This document shows positions 1 to 8,914 of a stretch of DNA of 64,000 nucleotides, piece by piece. The stretch comes from Uliginosibacterium aquaticum (GTDB taxonomy: Bacteria > Pseudomonadota > Gammaproteobacteria > Burkholderiales > Rhodocyclaceae): positions 1,240,001 to 1,304,000 of the forward strand of contig NZ_JABCSC020000001.1 in NCBI RefSeq assembly GCF_012972705.2. The letters run 5' to 3'. Both the position numbers and the translations under genes were made by a program. The notes under the pieces are model-generated. The model made no database searches. It saw nothing but the letters and a program-made list of their open reading frames with translations, and was not told the origin of the DNA. Each line of letters opens with the position of its first letter. Within the stretch, counting starts at the first letter, position 1.

Positions 1-3000
1 TCGCATCGATGGTGAAGAGCCCGCCGGCGTCGCTGGTCAGCGAATAGGTGATGGCATTGTTGCTGCCATCGGCATCGCTGGCATGCGCGGTGACGCCAAC
101 CACGCTGCCATTGCTGGCTGCTTCGCTGATGCTGTTGGCACTGGTGTCGCTGTCATTGGGCTGAGTGACATCGAACTCGTCGACATCCAGGAGGGTGATC
201 ACAAAGTTCTGGGTGCTGGTGGAGCCATCTGCGCTTGTGGCGCGTACGGTAACGGTATGGCTGCTGGCCGTTTCAAAGTCGATCAGGGCCGGGTTGGCAA
301 CCCGGATTACTCCGCCGTCACTGGTGATCGAGAAGCGCCCTCCGGCGTTGTCGAGCAGCGTATAGCTGACGCCGTTGTTGCTCGCATCCGCATCGCTGGC
401 AAAGGTGCTGATACCGACCGTACTGTTGGCTGCGGCATTTTCGCTGATGCTGTTGGAGGCCGGATCGGTATCCGTGATGCTGCCAACATTAAATTCATCG
501 ATGTCAGCGACGCTGACTGACAGGCTCTGGCTGTCGGTGTTGAGTCCGTCCGAGGCCTGCACGATCACTTCATAGACATTGTTGTGGTCTGCATCGGCCG
601 GGGCTTCGGCATCTGGTGCAGCGACAAAGCGCAGCACGCCGGTGCTGGCGTCGATCGAGAACCGGGCAGCATCCGCGCCACCGATGATGCTGTAGCTGAT
701 GCTGCTGCTTGCATCGGAGTCAGTGGCGACGATCGTGGTGACAGCTGTGTTGTTCTCCGCTGTGGCGAGTGCCGCCGTGGTGCCGCCGCCATCGCTGGTG
801 ATGGTGGGCGCGTTGTCGTTGCTGTCGGTGAGCGTGATGATGAAGCTCTGGCTGCTGGTGGAGCCGTCGCTGCTGGTGGCGAGTACGGTGATGCTGTGGC
901 TGCTGGCGAGCTCGAAGTCCAGCCCGGCCGAGTTGGCCACGCTCACCACGCCGGTGCTGGCGTCGATGCTGAAGAGGCCACCGGCGTCGCTGGTGAGCGC
1001 GTAGCTGATGCTGTTGTTGCTGCCGTCTGCGTCGCTGGCATGGGCCGTGATGCCGATGGCGCTGCCGTTGGCGGCATGCTCGGTGATGCTGTTGGCCGCG
1101 GCATTGCTGTCGGAGATGGCTCCGACATTGAATTCATCGATGTCCGTGAGCGCAATCGTGAAACTCTGACTGCTGGTGGAGCCATCGGCCGAAGTGGCGA
1201 GCACGGTGATGGTGTGGCTGGTGGCCGATTCGTAATCGAGCAGAGCGCTGTCGGCCACGCTGACAAGCCCCGTCGTGGCATCAATGGCGAAGCGTCCGCC
1301 GGCATCATCGCTGAGGCTGTAGTTGATGGTGTTGCTGCTGGCATCCGCGTCCGAGGCGTTGGCCGTGATGCCGACGACTGTGCCGTTGGCGGCGTCTTCC
1401 GTGATCTGGTTCTGCGCTCCGTTGCTGTCCGTTACCGCGCTGATGCTGAACTCGTTGGCATCGGCCAGGTGGATGGTGAAGCTGGCGCTGCTGCTTGAGC
1501 CATCCGCAGAACTGGCCTGGACCGTGATGTTGTGGCTGCTGGTGGTTTCGAAATCCAGTCCCGCTCCGTTGGCGACGGTCACGACACCCGTGCTGGCATC
1601 AATCGTGAAGAGGCCCCCGGCATCATCGCTGAGCGAGTAGCTGATGCTGTTGTTGCTGGCGTCCTGATCGAGGGCGCGGGCGGTGATGCCGACCAGGCTG
1701 CCGTTGGCCGCATTTTCCGTTACCAGATTGCTGGCCAGGTTGAAGTCGACCGGTGCGCTGACATCGAACTCGTCGGCGTCCGTCAGCGTGATCGTGAAAC
1801 TCGTGCTGCTGCTCGAGCCATCGCTGGAATTCGCGCGTACGGTGATGGCATAACTGGTGGCGCTTTCGTAATCGAGGCGGCTGCCGTCCAGCACACTGAT
1901 CACGCCAGTGCTGGCGTCAATCGCAAAGCGCCCGTCAGCGTTGTCCGTGAGGGCGTAGCTGATGCTGTTGTTGCTGCCGTCGGCATCGCTGGCCTGGGCG
2001 GTGATGCCCACCAGGCTGCCATTGGCAGCGTTCTCGGCCACCACGTTGGCGGCGCCATTGCCGTCTGTGAGCGCGCTGATATCGAACTCGTTGATATCGC
2101 TGATGTTGATCGTGAAGCCCTGCTCGGAGAAGGATCCGTCTGCCGAAGTGGCACGCACGATGATGGCGTGCGAAGTGTTGCTCTCGTAATTGATCTGGTT
2201 GTGATCTGCGACTCTTACCACGCCACCACTATCGATGCTGAAAATGCCACCGGCGGAGTTGCTCAGGCTGTAGGTGATGGTGTTGCTGGTGGCATCTGCG
2301 TCGCTGGCCAGGGCCGTGATGCCAACGCTTGAGCCATTGGCGACGCCTTCTGAAATCGTGTTGCTGCCGGCGTTGCTGTCCGTGATGGCGCCGACATCGT
2401 ATTCATCTACGTCGGTGATGATGATCGCCAGGTTCTGGCTGTCGGTGCGGGCGCCATCGCTGACCTGGATATCGACCAGATAGACATGATCGCCATTGGC
2501 ATCGCCAGCCAGCTCGCGGTCGGGGGCGGCGAGGAAAGTCAGGGCGCCGCTGCTGCTGTCGATACTGAATAGTGCCGCATCCGCGCCTCCGGTGATGCTG
2601 TAGCTGAGCGTGCTGCCGGCATCCCCATCACTGGCGGTGACGGTGGTCACGGCGCTGCTGTTCTCGGCCAGGTTGATGGCGGCCAGTGCGCCAGCGCCAT
2701 TGCTGGTGATGACCGGGGTGTTGTCGTTGAGATTCACTACGGCGATGGTGAACACCTGGCTGCGGGTGGAGCCGTCGGCTGAGGTGGCCAGCACCGTGAT
2801 GGCGTGGCTGGTGGCTGTCTCGTAATCGAGCTGGCTGCCATCCGCCACGCTGATGACGCCTGTGTCCGCATCGATGCTGAAGATGTTGCCGGGGTTGCTT
2901 GAGAGCGAGTAGCTGATGCTGTTTGTGGTGGCATCGGCATCGGAGGCCAGGGCCGTGATGCCGACCCGGCTGCCGTTGGCGGCATTCTCGGTGATGCTGT

Positions 3001-5910
3001 CGGCACTGGCATTGCTGTCGCTGATGGCACCAACATCGGATTCATCCACGTCGCCCAGCGTAATCGTGAAATTGCGCTCGGTGAAGGAGCCGTCGCTGCT
3101 GCTGGCCTTGACGATGATCGTGTAGCTGGCTGCCTGCTCGCGATCGAGCTCGCCCGGCGTGCCTCCGAAGGCAGAAACACTGACCACGCCGCTTGAGGTG
3201 TCGATGCTGAAGCGCCCCGCTGCATCACTGGACAGGCTGTAGGTAATCGGATCGCCGTCTGGGTCGCTGGCCTGGGCCGTGATGCCCACCAACGTGCCAC
3301 TGCCGGCGTTTTCGATGACATTCTCGACACTCGCGTCGCCGTCGCTGATGGCCCCCACGCCGCCTTCCTGGGCGTTCAGCAGGGTGATGACGAAGCTCTG
3401 GTCGGTGTGGGATCCATCGGCTGAGCTGGCACGCACGATGATGGTGTGACTGCTGTCGGTTTCGAAGTCCAGTCGGGAGGCATCGGCAACCGTGACGACG
3501 CCGGTAGTGGCATCGATGGTGAAGCGACTGCCGGCTGAGTCGATCAGGCTGTAGCTGATGCTGTTGGCAGTGGCGTCGGCATCACTGGCCTGGGCTGTGA
3601 TGCCGACCGTGGTGCCGTTGCTGGTGAATTCGCTGATTTCGTTGCTGGCCGGATTGCTGTCAGTCAGGGCTCCGACATCGAATTCATCCGCATCGCTGAG
3701 GCTGATCGTGAAACCTTGCTCGGAGTAAGAGCCATCGGCCGAGGTGGCCCGCACGATGATGCTGTGACTGGTGGTGGCCTCATAGTTGAGCTGGCTGCCA
3801 TCGGCGACGCTGACTACACCGCTGCTGCTGTTGATCGCGAAGCGTCCGCCGGCCGAGTCACTGAGGCTGTAGCTGATGCTGCTGTTGCTGCCGTCCGCAT
3901 CCGTGGCGCTGGCCGTGATGCCGACGGCGGTGCCGTTGGCGGCATTTTCAGTGACCGTGTTGGCGCCGCCATTGTCGTCGCTGACGCTGCCGACATCGAA
4001 TTCATCGACGTCACTGACGCTGATGGTGAAGCTCTGACTGCTGCTGGAGCCATCGGCCGAAGTAGCCCGTACGGTGATGCTGTGGCTGGTGGCAGCCTCG
4101 TAATTGAGGTTCGCACCCGCGGCAACGGTCACTACGCCGCTGCTGGCGTCGATGGCGAACAGATTGCCTGGATTGCTTGAGAGAGAGTAGGTGACCGTGT
4201 TGCCGCTGCCATCGGCGTCTGTAGCGTATGCGGTGATGCCCACAGTGGCGCCATTGGCCCCTTCGGGCACGCTGTTGGCCGACGCGTTGCTGTCGCTGAT
4301 CGCGCCGACATCAAATTCATCGACATCGGTAATGCTGACCGACAAGCTCTGCGAATCGGTGTTTGTGCCATCTGACACCTGCACGACGACCAGATACACA
4401 TTATTGCCGTTGGCATCCGCTGCGGATTCGTAGTTGCGGGCTGTGCTGAAGCTGAGTGCGCCGGTGCTGCTGTTGATCGTGAAGAAGGCCGCATCCGCGC
4501 CGCCGGTGATGCTGTAGGTGAGCGTCTGGGCCGGCAGGTCGGAATCAGTGGCGGTGAGCGTGGTGACGGCGCTGGTATTTTCGGCGACGCTGATCGAGGC
4601 GCTGGTGCCACCGCCATTACTGGTGAGGGTGGGGGTGCCGTCATTCACGGCAGTGATCGTGACGGCGATGGCCTGGGTGTCGGTCAGGCTACCGTCAGAG
4701 ACCTGTACGATCACGTCATAGACGTTGTTGGCGCCGCTATCGCTAGGGTTTTCGTAGTCGGGAGCGACGATGAAAGTCAGTAGCCCGGTGCTGCTGTTGA
4801 TCGTGAATTTTGCGGCATCGGCACCGCCGGAAATCGAGTAGCTGAGCGTGCTGGCGGCATCGCTGTCGGTCGCGCTGACGGTGGTGACGGCGCTGCTGTT
4901 CTCCGCCACGCTGGTGCTGGCCGTTGCGCCGCCACCATTGCTGCTGATGACGGGCGCTTCATTGCTGTTGGTGACGGTGACGGCAATGGCCTGGGTGTCG
5001 GTGAGACTGCCGTCAGAAACCTGCACGACCACGTCATAGACGTTGTTGGCGCCGCTGTCGGTGGGGGTTTCGTAGTCGGGGGCAGCGATGAAAGTCAGTA
5101 CCCCGGTGCTGCTGTTGATCGTGAATTTTGCGGCGTCGGCACCCCCTGCGATCGACCAGGTCTGGGTGGCGCCGGCATCCGCATCGCTGGCCGTGGCGGT
5201 GGTGACGGCGGTGGTGTTTTCGCTGACGCTGACGGCCGCCGTGGCACCGCCGCCATTGCTGCCGATGACTGGCGCTTCATTGGCGTTGGTGACGGTGACG
5301 GTGATGCTCTGGCTGTCGGTCAGGGAGCCGTCCGATACCTGCACGCTGACGATGTAACTGTTGTTGGCATCGGCATCTGTGGGCGCTTCGTAGTTTGGCG
5401 CCACAGAGAAAGTCAGTACCCCGGTACTGCTGTTGATCGTGAATTTGCCGGCATCGGCCCCGCCGGTGATGGACCAGGTCCGGGTCGCGCCGGCATCCTG
5501 GTCGCTAGCGGTGGCAGTGGTGACGGCCGTGGCGTTTTCAGTGACGTTGATCGTCGCCGTGGCGCCACCGCCATTGCTGGTGATGACCGGTGCTTCGTTG
5601 GTATTGGTGACGGTGACAGTGAGGGTCTGGGTGTCGGTGCCACCGCTGCCATCCGAGACCTGCACGATCACGACATAGCTGTTGTTGGCGTCCGAATCGT
5701 TCGGGGCTTCGTAATTGGGAGCACTGGCGAACACCAGCGCGCCGGTGCTGCTGTTGATCGTGAAGCGCGCCGCATCGGCGCCGCCCGTGATGGCATAGCT
5801 GAGGCTGGCCGAATCCACATCGGTGGCGCTGAGGGTGGTGACGGCCGAGGTGTTCTCCGCCACGCTGAGGCTGGCGGTGCTGCCACCCGAGTTGCTGGTG
5901 ATGACCGGCG
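1..5910 (-). repeat. Tandem cadherin-like repeat array, about 320 bp period, with a six-unit higher-order period
   Basis: Linker sequences encoding DVDEFDV-like or NDAPV-like joints recur near 5588, 5268, 4952, 4632, 4308, 3991, 3671, 3350, 3030, 2710, 2393, 2081, 1761, 1441, 1119, 810, 489 and 169, so units are 309-324 bp. Two types are visible. Type A carries DFETxSSHxxTV and a SxSFTI-like end. Type B carries SITGGADAA, NNVYxVxVQVSDG and TDSQSL. In protein order there are five B, five A, one B, five A, one B, then A units to the window edge. Isolated B units therefore recur every six units, about 1.9 kb. Unit boundaries are by eye and good to roughly 10 bp. Confidence 0.85.
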
Positions 5911-8026
5911 CGTCATTCACCGCGCTGACGGTGAGGGTGATGTTGGCAGAGGCCGTCTGGGTGCCGCCGCTGCCCGAGTAGCCCTGGTCGCTGACGCTGA
6001 CCCCCAGTGTGATCGAACTGGTGCTATTGGTGGCGGTGGTGTAGCTGAGGCTGCCTGCTGCGATGAAGCTGTTCAGGCTGCTGATCGTGCCGGTAAGTGT
6101 CAGGGCTGTAGAGCTGCCCCCCACCGTGACGCCGCTGCCCGAGGTGGCGGAGAGGCTGCCGCTGCCTACCGTGAACGTGAGGATCAGCGGATTACTGGCG
6201 GCATCGTTGTCCGCCACCGTGATACCGGTCAGGGCCGTGGCCAGGTCTTCGGTCACGCTGATCGATGTTGGTGTAACCAGTACTGGCGCGTCGTTGACCG
6301 CGGTGATCGTGATCGTCGAGCTGGTATTGCTGCTGGCCACACCATCGCTGACGCTGAGCGTCATGGTGAGCGAAGCGGTGGGGGTGTCGCCGGCCTGACG
6401 GAAGCTCAGGGTGGCCGAGCCGTTGCCGGCAAAGAAGTTGTTGAGCTGGCTGGCGGTGCCGGAGACGACCAGGCTCTTGCTGCCGTTGCCGGAGACGACG
6501 CTGACGCCGGTGCTGCCAACGGCTGCAGTGAACTGCGAGTTATTGCTCGGGGTGGAGATCGTTACCGTGAGCACATCACCATCCACATCGGCCACGGTAA
6601 TTCCGGTGCCCTGAAGGTCGAGGCTGATCTGCTCGGTGGCGACATAGCTGGCGGGTGCGTTGAGCGTAGGCGTGGTGTTCGGAGCCGCATTCAGTGACAC
6701 TCCCAGGCTGGCCCACTCCCAGGAATCGGTGAGGGTCCAGCTCATGCTCACCGAGGCCGCTCCGGCCTCGGTACTGCCGGCGCCACGCGGCTCCGCGCTG
6801 CCGATACCGGGCGAGTTGGTCCACAGCTGGCTCTGACCAGCGCCCAGGGTGGGGCTGCCGGTCTGCTGGCGGGTGGCCAGACTGTCGATCACAAGGTCAC
6901 CACTGGCCGAGCTGACGTTCACGCTCGCAGTGCTACCGATGCCGGTGGCCTTGGCTACCGTGCCAAATGTGCTGCTCTGGTCGACGTTGAGGAAGGTGGT
7001 GGCGCCGACTGAGAACTCCTTGGCCGGGCCGGGCATGGTGACCACGATATTGGCGGTGCCGGCGCCCGGATTCTTGAGATACCAGATCTCGGTGGTGACT
7101 ACATCGCCATTGGATACTGTGTCGAGGCGGGTGAGGGCCATTCCGTTCCAGGTGATGGAAGCCGGCGAGGTCGTGCCGCGAGTGCTGTATTCGACGATCA
7201 GCAGGCTGTTCGAGCCCGCATCCACGGTGTGCGAGAAAGTCAGGCTGGTGGCGCCGATGGTGTCGGTGGTGGCGGTGCTGGTGGTGCCGGTGACGATGTT
7301 GAGCGTGCCGCTCCAGGCCAGCTCTGCGCCGGTGCCGAGCAAACTGGCGGTTTCGATCCTGCCGGTATGCTGCTCCAGCACCCAGTCACCCCCGGCCGCG
7401 CTGCTGCCGGTGAGGTCATCGCTGCTGGCCACATCGGCGCCGGTGAGGCGTGCCAGCGCATCGGCCATCTGCAGGCCGGCCTCGCCGGCGGTGAAGTTGC
7501 AGCCGTAGATCAGCAGATCGGCCTCGGCACTCAGTGCCCCCTGCCAGCCGGCCAGTGCCTCGCTATAGCGGGCAAGGCTGCTGGCGTCGAGCAGGGTGTT
7601 GCCCAGTTGCAGGCTGCCATCACCGCCGTGCACCAGCAGGTGAATGGCCGAGATGCCAGTGCGCCCCTGCAGGGCTTCGCTGATCTGGGTGATGCCATCA
7701 CGGTCGGCCGCCAGGAAGATGATCTCGGCGTCCGGCTGAGCACGCAGGATATCGGCCTGCAGGTTGGCGACGTCTTTGATCGAAGCGTCAACGAAGATCA
7801 GGGCCTGACTGCTCTGGCTACTCTGGGTGGTGGCGCTTGCATCTTCGTCAGGCTCGGCGAGGCGGATTTCTGCGACCTGTGCCAGCTCGCTGATGCCGGG
7901 GGCGAAGTCTGCCGAATACAGCAGGCGCGCCTCGACCTCTTCGAACACCGCCCGCTGCGGACGCGCGCGCGCCGGCCGGGCCGGTGTGCGGCCCAGCAAC
8001 TGGCGCAGGAGCGGGGGCAGCCACAT
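1..8026 (-). CDS. Giant LEPR-XLL / DUF4347 / cadherin-repeat surface protein (partial, C-terminus outside window)
   Basis: The frame opens at ATG 8026, 12 nt after the adaptor gene stop, and stays in the same phase at position 1, giving 2,675 residues without an end. Residues 27-40 (VFEEVEARLLYSAD) match the LEPR-XLL N-terminal motif of giant exported proteins. Residues about 77-225 form a DUF4347 domain with conserved VHGG (His133) and YGC (Cys176). A beta-rich segment without a name I recognise follows (about 7310-6700), then two longer Ig/cadherin-like domains (about 6660-5910), then at least 18 complete repeats of about 106 residues. The repeats carry DxD- and DxDEF-type calcium-binding motifs. 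There is no classical signal peptide. It is last in the visible operon and is probably the exported cargo, a surface adhesin-like protein. Its substrate or partner cannot be read from sequence. Confidence 0.9.
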   Translation of the reverse strand, partial: MWLPPLLRQLLGRTPARPARARPQRAVFEEVEARLLYSADFAPGISELAQVAEIRLAEPDEDASATTQSSQSSQALIFVDASIKDVANLQADILRAQPDAEIIFLAADRDGITQISEALQGRTGISAIHLLVHGGDGSLQLGNTLLDASSLARYSEALAGWQGALSAEADLLIYGCNFTAGEAGLQMADALARLTGADVASSDDLTGSSAAGGDWVLEQHTGRIETASLLGTGAELAWSGTLNIVTGTTSTATTDTIGATSLTFSHTVDAGSNSLLIVEYSTRGTTSPASITWNGMALTRLDTVSNGDVVTTEIWYLKNPGAGTANIVVTMPGPAKEFSVGATTFLNVDQSSTFGTVAKATGIGSTASVNVSSASGDLVIDSLATRQQTGSPTLGAGQSQLWTNSPGIGSAEPRGAGSTEAGAASVSMSWTLTDSWEWASLGVSLNAAPNTTPTLNAPASYVATEQISLDLQGTGITVADVDGDVLTVTISTPSNNSQFTAAVGSTGVSVVSGNGSKSLVVSGTASQLNNFFAGNGSATLSFRQAGDTPTASLTMTLSVSDGVASSNTSSTITITAVNDAPVLVTPTSISVTEDLATALTGITVADNDAASNPLILTFTVGSGSLSATSGSGVTVGGSSTALTLTGTISSLNSFIAAGSLSYTTATNSTSSITLGVSVSDQGYSGSGGTQTASANITLTVSAVNDAPVITSNSGGSTASLSVAENTSAVTTLSATDVDSASLSYAITGGADAARFTINSSTGALVFASAPNYEAPNDSDANNSYVVIVQVSDGSGGTDTQTLTVTVTNTNEAPVITSNGGGATATINVTENATAVTTATASDQDAGATRTWSITGGADAGKFTINSSTGVLTFSVAPNYEAPTDADANNSYIVSVQVSDGSLTDSQSITVTVTNANEAPVIGSNGGGATAAVSVSENTTAVTTATASDADAGATQTWSIAGGADAAKFTINSSTGVLTFIAAPDYETPTDSGANNVYDVVVQVSDGSLTDTQAIAVTVTNSNEAPVISSNGGGATASTSVAENSSAVTTVSATDSDAASTLSYSISGGADAAKFTINSSTGLLTFIVAPDYENPSDSGANNVYDVIVQVSDGSLTDTQAIAVTITAVNDGTPTLTSNGGGTSASISVAENTSAVTTLTATDSDLPAQTLTYSITGGADAAFFTINSSTGALSFSTARNYESAADANGNNVYLVVVQVSDGTNTDSQSLSVSITDVDEFDVGAISDSNASANSVPEGANGATVGITAYATDADGSGNTVTYSLSSNPGNLFAIDASSGVVTVAAGANLNYEAATSHSITVRATSADGSSSSQSFTISVSDVDEFDVGSVSDDNGGANTVTENAANGTAVGITASATDADGSNSSISYSLSDSAGGRFAINSSSGVVSVADGSQLNYEATTSHSIIVRATSADGSYSEQGFTISLSDADEFDVGALTDSNPASNEISEFTSNGTTVGITAQASDADATANSISYSLIDSAGSRFTIDATTGVVTVADASRLDFETDSSHTIIVRASSADGSHTDQSFVITLLNAQEGGVGAISDGDASVENVIENAGSGTLVGITAQASDPDGDPITYSLSSDAAGRFSIDTSSGVVSVSAFGGTPGELDREQAASYTIIVKASSSDGSFTERNFTITLGDVDESDVGAISDSNASADSITENAANGSRVGITALASDADATTNSISYSLSSNPGNIFSIDADTGVISVADGSQLDYETATSHAITVLATSADGSTRSQVFTIAVVNLNDNTPVITSNGAGALAAINLAENSSAVTTVTASDGDAGSTLSYSITGGADAALFSIDSSSGALTFLAAPDRELAGDANGDHVYLVDIQVSDGARTDSQNLAIIITDVDEYDVGAITDSNAGSNTISEGVANGSSVGITALASDADATSNTITYSLSNSAGGIFSIDSGGVVRVADHNQINYESNTSHAIIVRATSADGSFSEQGFTINISDINEFDISALTDGNGAANVVAENAANGSLVGITAQASDADGSNNSISYALTDNADGRFAIDASTGVISVLDGSRLDYESATSYAITVRANSSDGSSSSTSFTITLTDADEFDVSAPVDFNLASNLVTENAANGSLVGITARALDQDASNNSISYSLSDDAGGLFTIDASTGVVTVANGAGLDFETTSSHNITVQASSADGSSSSASFTIHLADANEFSISAVTDSNGAQNQITEDAANGTVVGITANASDADASSNTINYSLSDDAGGRFAIDATTGLVSVADSALLDYESATSHTITVLATSADGSTSSQSFTIALTDIDEFNVGAISDSNAAANSITEHAANGSAIGITAHASDADGSNNSISYALTSDAGGLFSIDASTGVVSVANSAGLDFELASSHSITVLATSSDGSTSSQSFIITLTDSNDNAPTITSDGGGTTAALATAENNTAVTTIVATDSDASSSISYSIIGGADAARFSIDASTGVLRFVAAPDAEAPADADHNNVYEVIVQASDGLNTDSQSLSVSVADIDEFNVGSITDTDPASNSISENAAANSTVGISTFASDADASNNGVSYTLLDNAGGRFSITSDGGVIRVANPALIDFETASSHTVTVRATSADGSTSTQNFVITLLDVDEFDVTQPNDSDTSANSISEAASNGSVVGVTAHASDADGSNNAITYSLTSDAGGLFTIDA

Positions 8027-8038
8027 GGCGGGTGCCGC

Positions 8039-8914
8039 TCAGCGCGGCCCTTCTTCGAACACGACCTGACAGCGCAGGCCCGACGGAATCCGGTTACCGG
8101 GGTTGGGCAGCACGAGGCGCACGCGGAAGGTGTTGCTGGCTGCGTCGACCACTGCATCGATCCGGCTGATCCGGGCCTGGATCGGGCTTGCGCCCTGCAT
8201 CTCCGGGCTCAGCTGGGCATTCTGGCCGACCCGGAGGCTAGCGAAGCGGGTGGCCGGCAGCACGATTTCGGCGTGCAGTGGATCGAGTTGCACGAGCTTG
8301 AGTACCGGCTTGTCTTCCACCCGTGCGCCCGGCTGCAGGTAGCGCTCCACCACGACGCCGGCGAAGGGCGCGGTGATGCTGCGCTGGCGTAGCTGGGCAT
8401 TGGCCACCGACAGGTCTTCGCGTGCCACCATGCGCTGCTCCTGGGCCTGGGCGTAGCGCATGGCGGCCACCTTGGCTTCGGACACGGCCTGGTCGCGGGC
8501 CTGGGGGGAGATGAAATTCTGCAGCAGCAACTCCTCGGCGCGCTCGGCCTTGCGCTGGGCGAATTCGTAGGCAGCCTTGGCGGCGGCCACTTCGGCGCGA
8601 TTCTCCGAGCGCTGGGTTGCGGCGGAGGCCGCGGCGCGCTCGACTTCATTCATCAGGCGGGCGATGACCTGACCCTTGCGGACGCTGTCGCCGCGGTCAA
8701 CCAGCACCTGCTCGAGGATGCCCACCACGGGGCTGCCGATCTCGGCTTCAGCGGCCGGCGTGAGCAGGCAGCCGAGGATGTCACCGGTGCGGCTATTCGC
8801 TGGTGCGGCGGCCACACTGCCGCAGGCAAGGAGCAGCAACCCCGGGAGCAAGCCGCACAGGGGGCGTGAGTACGAAATTCTTGTCATGATTATTTTCTGC
8901 CTGTCGGCGCTCAT
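8039..8914 (-). CDS. Periplasmic adaptor (HlyD/RND membrane-fusion type), probable lipoprotein
   Basis: The product is 291 residues, close to a minimal membrane-fusion protein. An N-terminal hydrophobic stretch ends in LLLLAC, a plausible lipobox, so it is probably anchored to a membrane by lipid. A lipoyl-like half (GILEQVLVDRGDSVRKGQVIARL) is followed by a coiled-coil hairpin of about 90 residues rich in Ala, Glu and Gln, then the second half (APFAGVVVERYLQPGARV) and a beta-barrel region. The ATG at 8914 overlaps the stop of the SecA-like gene as ATGA. An internal ATG at 8887 would give a shorter signal peptide and cannot be excluded. It lies between the ATPase and the giant protein gene, which suggests it helps carry that protein across the periplasm. 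No ABC or RND pump gene lies beside it. Confidence 0.85.
   Translation of the reverse strand: MSADRQKIIMTRISYSRPLCGLLPGLLLLACGSVAAAPANSRTGDILGCLLTPAAEAEIGSPVVGILEQVLVDRGDSVRKGQVIARLMNEVERAAASAATQRSENRAEVAAAKAAYEFAQRKAERAEELLLQNFISPQARDQAVSEAKVAAMRYAQAQEQRMVAREDLSVANAQLRQRSITAPFAGVVVERYLQPGARVEDKPVLKLVQLDPLHAEIVLPATRFASLRVGQNAQLSPEMQGASPIQARISRIDAVVDAASNTFRVRLVLPNPGNRIPSGLRCQVVFEEGPR

Noticed and set aside
83-3330. Numerous plus-strand open frames over the giant repeat gene (up to 304 residues)
   Set aside because: They are antisense shadows of repeats. They repeat with the same 320-bp period and the minus strand encodes a coherent repeat protein.
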